A DNA stretch of 10,439 bases from an uncultured Eubacteriales bacterium (GTDB taxonomy: Bacteria; Bacillota; Clostridia; Oscillospirales; Acutalibacteraceae), in contig ONRO01000128.1 of NCBI GenBank assembly GCA_900320235.1, forward strand, positions 1 to 10,439, read 5' to 3'. The position numbers were made by a program, and so were the translations under genes. A model generated the notes under the pieces. It saw only the letters and a list, made by a program, of their open reading frames with translations, searched no databases and was not told the DNA's origin. Shown here piece after piece: positions 8,401 to 10,439 of this stretch. Position 1 is the stretch's first letter. Each line of letters opens with the position of its first letter.

Positions 8401-9091
8401 CGAAAAATTCAAAGCCGGCAAAAAAGTTGATGTCAGCACACTTATACCATCAAAAGTATCAGCATCAATGCTTGCACATAAGGGAGTCGCACCCGAATAT
8501 GTTGCCGTAACAAGACCATCATTTGCAAGGACAGAGAGGGTTTCTCCGACAGAACGGGGAACAGCGACACATGAATTCCTGCATTATGCTGATTTTGCAG
8601 CACTGCATGATGAGATCAGCAGAACAGGAGAGTTTGAAAACGAAAGACAGAGGATAATAGAGCTTGGAATGATGACATCTCAGCAGTCAGGGCTGATAAT
8701 AGATAATAATATCATCGGATTTGTAAAGACAGATCTTTTTGACAGGATGCTGAAAGCCATAAGACTATACCGTGAATATCGTTTCACAGTAAATATTCCT
8801 GCAAAGCTTGCTGTTGTCGGAGAAGACATATCCGGAACGATTCAGGATGATGAAATGATAGCCGGAGAAACTACTGTAATGCAGGGTGCGATAGACTGTA
8901 TTTTTGAAGAAGAGGACGGAATGATAGTAGTGGATTACAAAACTGACAGGGTAAAGGAAGCTTCAGAGCTTGCTGAGAAATACGGACTTCAGCTGCGTTT
9001 ATATAAAGAAGCAGCTGAAAAGTTATTTGAAAAACCGGTAAAGCAGTGCTATATATTCTCACTATATAATTCAGAGGTCATTGAAGTATAA
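5378..9091 (+). CDS. addA: AddA (RexA-type) helicase-nuclease subunit
   Basis: AddA is the 3'-5' translocating SF1A motor and second nuclease of the AddAB double-strand break repair complex. The product is about 1237 residues (1232 in B. subtilis). All helicase motifs are visible: Q17 (TRSQRNAI), Walker A AAAGSGKT at 32-39, motif Ia LTFTNTAAAEMK, Walker B IDEYQDTN with D423-E424, motif III VGDVKQSIYRFRD from residue 449, motif IV LDRNFRSRSGI, motif V TIHHSKGLEFP and motif VI VLYVAMTRAKEKL. The C-terminal RecB-type nuclease has H1065 (GTATHEF), D1173 (GAIDCIF) and D1186-Y-K1188 (VVDYKTD), followed by QLRLYKEA. The gene overlaps the addB end, so translation is probably coupled. The start is uncertain: ATGs at 5378, 5381 and 5387 share the purine-rich AAAAGGAAAGG at 5367-5377. 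The choice changes the N-terminus by at most three residues. It is co-transcribed with addB and ends 23 bases from the convergent yunB stop, with no recognisable terminator between them. Confidence 0.97.
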   Translation: MMKMSAAKAAFEPTRSQRNAINAQGGQITVSAAAGSGKTRVLVQRVIRLLTEKQIPADRLLILTFTNTAAAEMKSRISRAIDKLISEEPSNDFYRRQQLLLGSADICTIDSFCSSIVRENFFRLGISRDYRIGNETELHELRRRLMSDLIEKYYRKTLENGTTVETPFRTLSMLLTDTKLDTDLESQLLAAYDKYSAHAFPEKWIDMCISQYEPDADINDCISAKYLMKRLSSRVKKLRIIFDEASINRDDISIQYTLTKKKSYAAVMDAFDSYEFFLTELEELYSENELEVSSAAEIISGFSKVKISVGSSKDEQLKYTAAKLGEFASVVEKDMLEYGVFTQELYKEGNKKTLPVIKCLKEVLEEFDELFFAAKSEKGILDFHDLERLMLSMLYEKNSESGEYERSDFAKELSRRYYEIMIDEYQDTNDIQESIFKALSDNENNLFVVGDVKQSIYRFRDAQPKIFKSRCENSILYDEDSPQFPALIVLDRNFRSRSGIIDSVNHVFGLLMSEQAGEIEYDDTQRLSAGARYPERDDGEPDTEVHFISYNKSEDGEEDRLIENSNRAEAIYCAEMIRKMISDGIQVSDGETMRKADYGDFCILLRAVKNKAHIYSEELENAGIPACTDTQYDLLEKYEIRAAIAYLKILNNPLSDVDMAAALLCPVSGFTPDELAELKSEKGKRYYKKILRKSEDNDELGKKCASFLGLMRYFRTFAVTAPCDKLISEIFEKTGYMCAVRAMHDSAQRVQNLRRFISFAADYESSTSAGLTGFVRHIRYLEETDSGIKVNDTAPVNAVRIMTIHHSKGLEFPICILAGTNTSKTATSERINYHPKYGIGMRAMDDESFLCYNTLQYTAIKAANSNEEKSEQMRVLYVAMTRAKEKLIILSSFSSESEETEDGISNTFKKYLCETAKRCCLDENGRIASYEVMSCKNYSDWITMCLLVSDNMQELRELAEREFKGEIPEIAGSPEIKIVYGDNCRQGEQVKPAEKTVPSSDELLEELGEKFKAGKKVDVSTLIPSKVSASMLAHKGVAPEYVAVTRPSFARTERVSPTERGTATHEFLHYADFAALHDEISRTGEFENERQRIIELGMMTSQQSGLIIDNNIIGFVKTDLFDRMLKAIRLYREYRFTVNIPAKLAVVGEDISGTIQDDEMIAGETTVMQGAIDCIFEEEDGMIVVDYKTDRVKEASELAEKYGLQLRLYKEAAEKLFEKPVKQCYIFSLYNSEVIEV

Positions 9092-9114
9092 AAGCAAAGC
9101 CTGCATGAGAATAA

Positions 9115-9750
9115 TCAATTATTGATATCCGTACTGATAATTCCCTGCGGAGTATTGCCGATAATTACAGTTTCTCCTATCAGAACTGAAGTTGTTGCGT
9201 TCTCATCAATACTTCCTGATGGAGTCAGTACACTAAGCTGAACATTTATTCTTAGTGAAAGCTTATGTACGGTCTGATTAATGCCACCGCTTTCAAAGCT
9301 TTCCTCAAAGTCGCTGTCAGTATTGCCGGAAAGAGAAATATATACAGGAATATCCGGTCCGACAGCACCGAAGAGTTCTCCGCCAAGTATAAGACCTGCC
9401 GGAATATCAACTTTTTGATGATTCAGTTTTCCGATTTCCTCCTGAGCACGCAGGGTTATCTTGTGCTTGAGCTCATTTGCTGCAGCAGTATTGGTAGTTA
9501 CAGAGCGCAGGGAGCCGCTTTTATCAGATGTTACAGTTTCAAGTTCAGGAATACTGTTTTCAGAAAGAATATCGGCTGCAGCTTTATTTATAGCACTGAC
9601 GGCAAAGCTTTTTGCCTGAACAGATGCAACCGAGGAGATCACAGGTCTGACTCTCCAGCGTATAAAAACAATAATAGCTGTCAGAATACAGATGAAAAAC
9701 AAAAGTCTGATAATTCTGATATGCATACGATTTTTTACAGATCGCTTCAT
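9115..9750 (-). CDS. yunB: Sporulation protein YunB
   Basis: The 211-residue protein has a basic N-terminus, one membrane helix at about residues 12-31 (IRIIRLLFFICILTAIIVF) and an otherwise extracytoplasmic soluble domain. The core VDIPAGLILGGELFGAVG (residues 114-131) followed by PDIPVYISLSG matches the conserved IPLG...G.LG..GP.IPV block that I recall from B. subtilis YunB. In Bacillus, yunB belongs to the mother-cell sigma-E regulon and is needed for normal sporulation, but its biochemical role is unknown. It is shorter than B. subtilis YunB (about 254 residues), mainly because the polar C-terminal tail after the conserved domain is missing. The start at 9750 is preceded by GGGAGGG eight bases upstream, which lies inside a terminator-like hairpin (see 9751-9787). 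The gene is convergent with addA and downstream of an unrelated membrane protein gene. No clear sigma-E promoter was recognised. The long plus-strand frame opposite this gene is a shadow. Confidence 0.85.
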   Translation of the reverse strand: MKRSVKNRMHIRIIRLLFFICILTAIIVFIRWRVRPVISSVASVQAKSFAVSAINKAAADILSENSIPELETVTSDKSGSLRSVTTNTAAANELKHKITLRAQEEIGKLNHQKVDIPAGLILGGELFGAVGPDIPVYISLSGNTDSDFEESFESGGINQTVHKLSLRINVQLSVLTPSGSIDENATTSVLIGETVIIGNTPQGIISTDINN

Positions 9751-9787
9751 AGAAAAATCCCTCCCGTAATATCATATACGGGAGGGA
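9751..9787 (-). terminator. Terminator hairpin whose 3' arm is the yunB ribosome binding site
   Basis: Read on the minus strand, TCCCTCCCGTA (9787-9777) pairs perfectly over 11 bases with TACGGGAGGGA (9768-9758) around the 8-base loop TATGATAT. TTTTTCT follows and the next base is the A of the yunB ATG. This is a textbook Rho-independent terminator for the upstream minus-strand membrane protein gene, which stops at 9825. The GGGAGGG in its 3' arm is also the only Shine-Dalgarno sequence for yunB. On the plus strand the hairpin is not followed by T residues, so it should act in one direction only. Confidence 0.8.
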
Positions 9788-9824
9788 AATAATTTGTTAC
9801 CTATGAGTTATGAATCAGGCAGAT

Positions 9825-10388
9825 TTACTTAGCATGTTTTTTGGTTTTTTTAACTTTTGTACCGAAGAATAAGGTACCTAAAATCAGAAAAACAACAGAA
9901 GCAATCCAGAGAGCAGCGAATATCCATTTCAATGAAGTAACTCCGGAAGCGATATCAGCTTCACCCTCAGTGAAGAAGGGGGTGATATTGATAATTCTGA
10001 GCAGGAGGATATTTTCTATAACATTGAAAATAAAGATCATAATAGAAGAGAAAGCAGCTGATCTGAATAAAAGGTAATGCTTGCTGTCATTAAAGTAGAT
10101 AAGAAGCGGCAGACAGAAAGTAAAAATACCGCAGAAGAAAGCAAAAACAAAATCCATTGTATAGAATCGGGTCATTTCAGAAATTCTGTCACCTTTATAA
10201 TGTGAAAGGACAGTCATTACATTGTCAGCGGTATAAGAAAACCTGAAGTCAAATAATCCGAAGTCACCGATTGCTGACTTGATTGTCGGATAACCGATAG
10301 GAGAAAAAAGAATAATACCTGCAAAAATAAAAGTCAGAAAAAAGCTTGCAATCAGTATTATTTTCAATGGTTTCAAATTTTTTTTCAT
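9825..10388 (-). CDS. Four-helix integral membrane protein of unknown function
   Basis: I do not recognise a named family. The 187-residue product has a lysine-rich N-terminus and four likely membrane helices at about residues 9-29, 77-99, 106-131 and 153-175, ending in a lysine-rich cytoplasmic tail (KVKKTKKHAK). That pattern places both termini on the inside. A 45-residue loop between helices 1 and 2 contains DFRFSYTADNVMTVL (47-61) and RFYTMDF (74-80). Charged or polar residues lie within helices: D79 at the start of helix 2, and N122, E125 and N126 in FNVIENILLL of helix 3. From memory, small bacterial membrane proteins of unknown function share a Y-x-x-x-x-V loop and a D/N-x-x-EN helix, so this may be a real family, but I cannot name it. 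The start at 10388 has AAAGGG seven bases upstream. The gene is followed by a terminator and then yunB. No promoter is visible in the remaining bases to the window end. A regulatory or sporulation role is not supported by anything in the sequence. Confidence 0.75.
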   Translation of the reverse strand: MKKNLKPLKIILIASFFLTFIFAGIILFSPIGYPTIKSAIGDFGLFDFRFSYTADNVMTVLSHYKGDRISEMTRFYTMDFVFAFFCGIFTFCLPLLIYFNDSKHYLLFRSAAFSSIMIFIFNVIENILLLRIINITPFFTEGEADIASGVTSLKWIFAALWIASVVFLILGTLFFGTKVKKTKKHAK

Positions 10389-10439
10389 ATTCTCACCCTT
10401 TCAAACGATCTCAACGAAATGCAAATGGAAAAACTGAAA

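Noticed and set aside
1969..9091. A novel defence or mobile system in the two long genes
   Set aside because: The motif order, lengths, iron-sulfur cysteines and gene overlap identify ordinary addB and addA. No accessory gene lies within or beside the pair.
9092..9123. AATAATCAATTATT palindrome between addA and yunB as a bidirectional terminator
   Set aside because: It is purely A/T with a two-base loop and no GC stem, too weak to count as a terminator.
9265..9792. 175-codon plus-strand open frame opposite yunB
   Set aside because: It is antisense to a YunB with conserved motifs, has an atypical composition, and runs through the terminator hairpin.
9841..10077. 78-codon plus-strand open frame opposite the membrane protein
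   Set aside because: The minus-strand gene has a ribosome binding site and a clear four-helix pattern. This frame is its shadow.

Overview
The window looks like a chromosomal housekeeping segment from an AT-rich, low-GC Gram-positive bacterium, most likely a clostridial (Ruminococcus/Oscillospiraceae-like) gut organism. That placement is an inference. It rests on the AddAB-type helicase-nuclease instead of RecBCD, a YunB-type sporulation protein, strong AGGAGG-type ribosome binding sites, heavy use of AGA/AGG and ATA codons, and consensus sigma-A promoters. I see no rRNA, tRNA, CRISPR array, insertion sequence, phage gene or other mobile element.

Layout, left to right. Bases 1-245 (minus) hold the N-terminal 81 codons of a sigma-70 family (ECF-like) sigma factor that runs off the left edge. 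Bases 246-693 are a divergent control region. It carries a consensus promoter for the sigma gene on the minus strand and two tandem consensus-like promoters for prfB on the plus strand. prfB (694-1830, plus) encodes peptide chain release factor 2 and, unlike most bacterial prfB genes, is read in one frame with no programmed +1 frameshift. A Rho-independent terminator (1911-1947) then leads directly into the ribosome binding site of addB (1969-5400, plus). addB overlaps the start of addA (from about 5378 to 9091, plus). Together they encode both subunits of the AddAB helicase-nuclease that resects double-strand breaks for RecA-dependent recombination.

The right end is convergent. yunB (9115-9750, minus) ends 23 bases from the addA stop. 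Upstream of it, on the same strand, is an unrecognised four-helix membrane protein (9825-10388, minus). Between these two minus-strand genes is a perfect 11-bp hairpin followed by a T tract, i.e. a terminator for the membrane protein gene. Its 3' arm is also the yunB Shine-Dalgarno sequence.

The window was searched for a novel defence or mobile system and none was found. The points worth a second look are regulatory: the frameshift-free prfB, two terminators fused to downstream ribosome binding sites, and the uncharacterised membrane protein.
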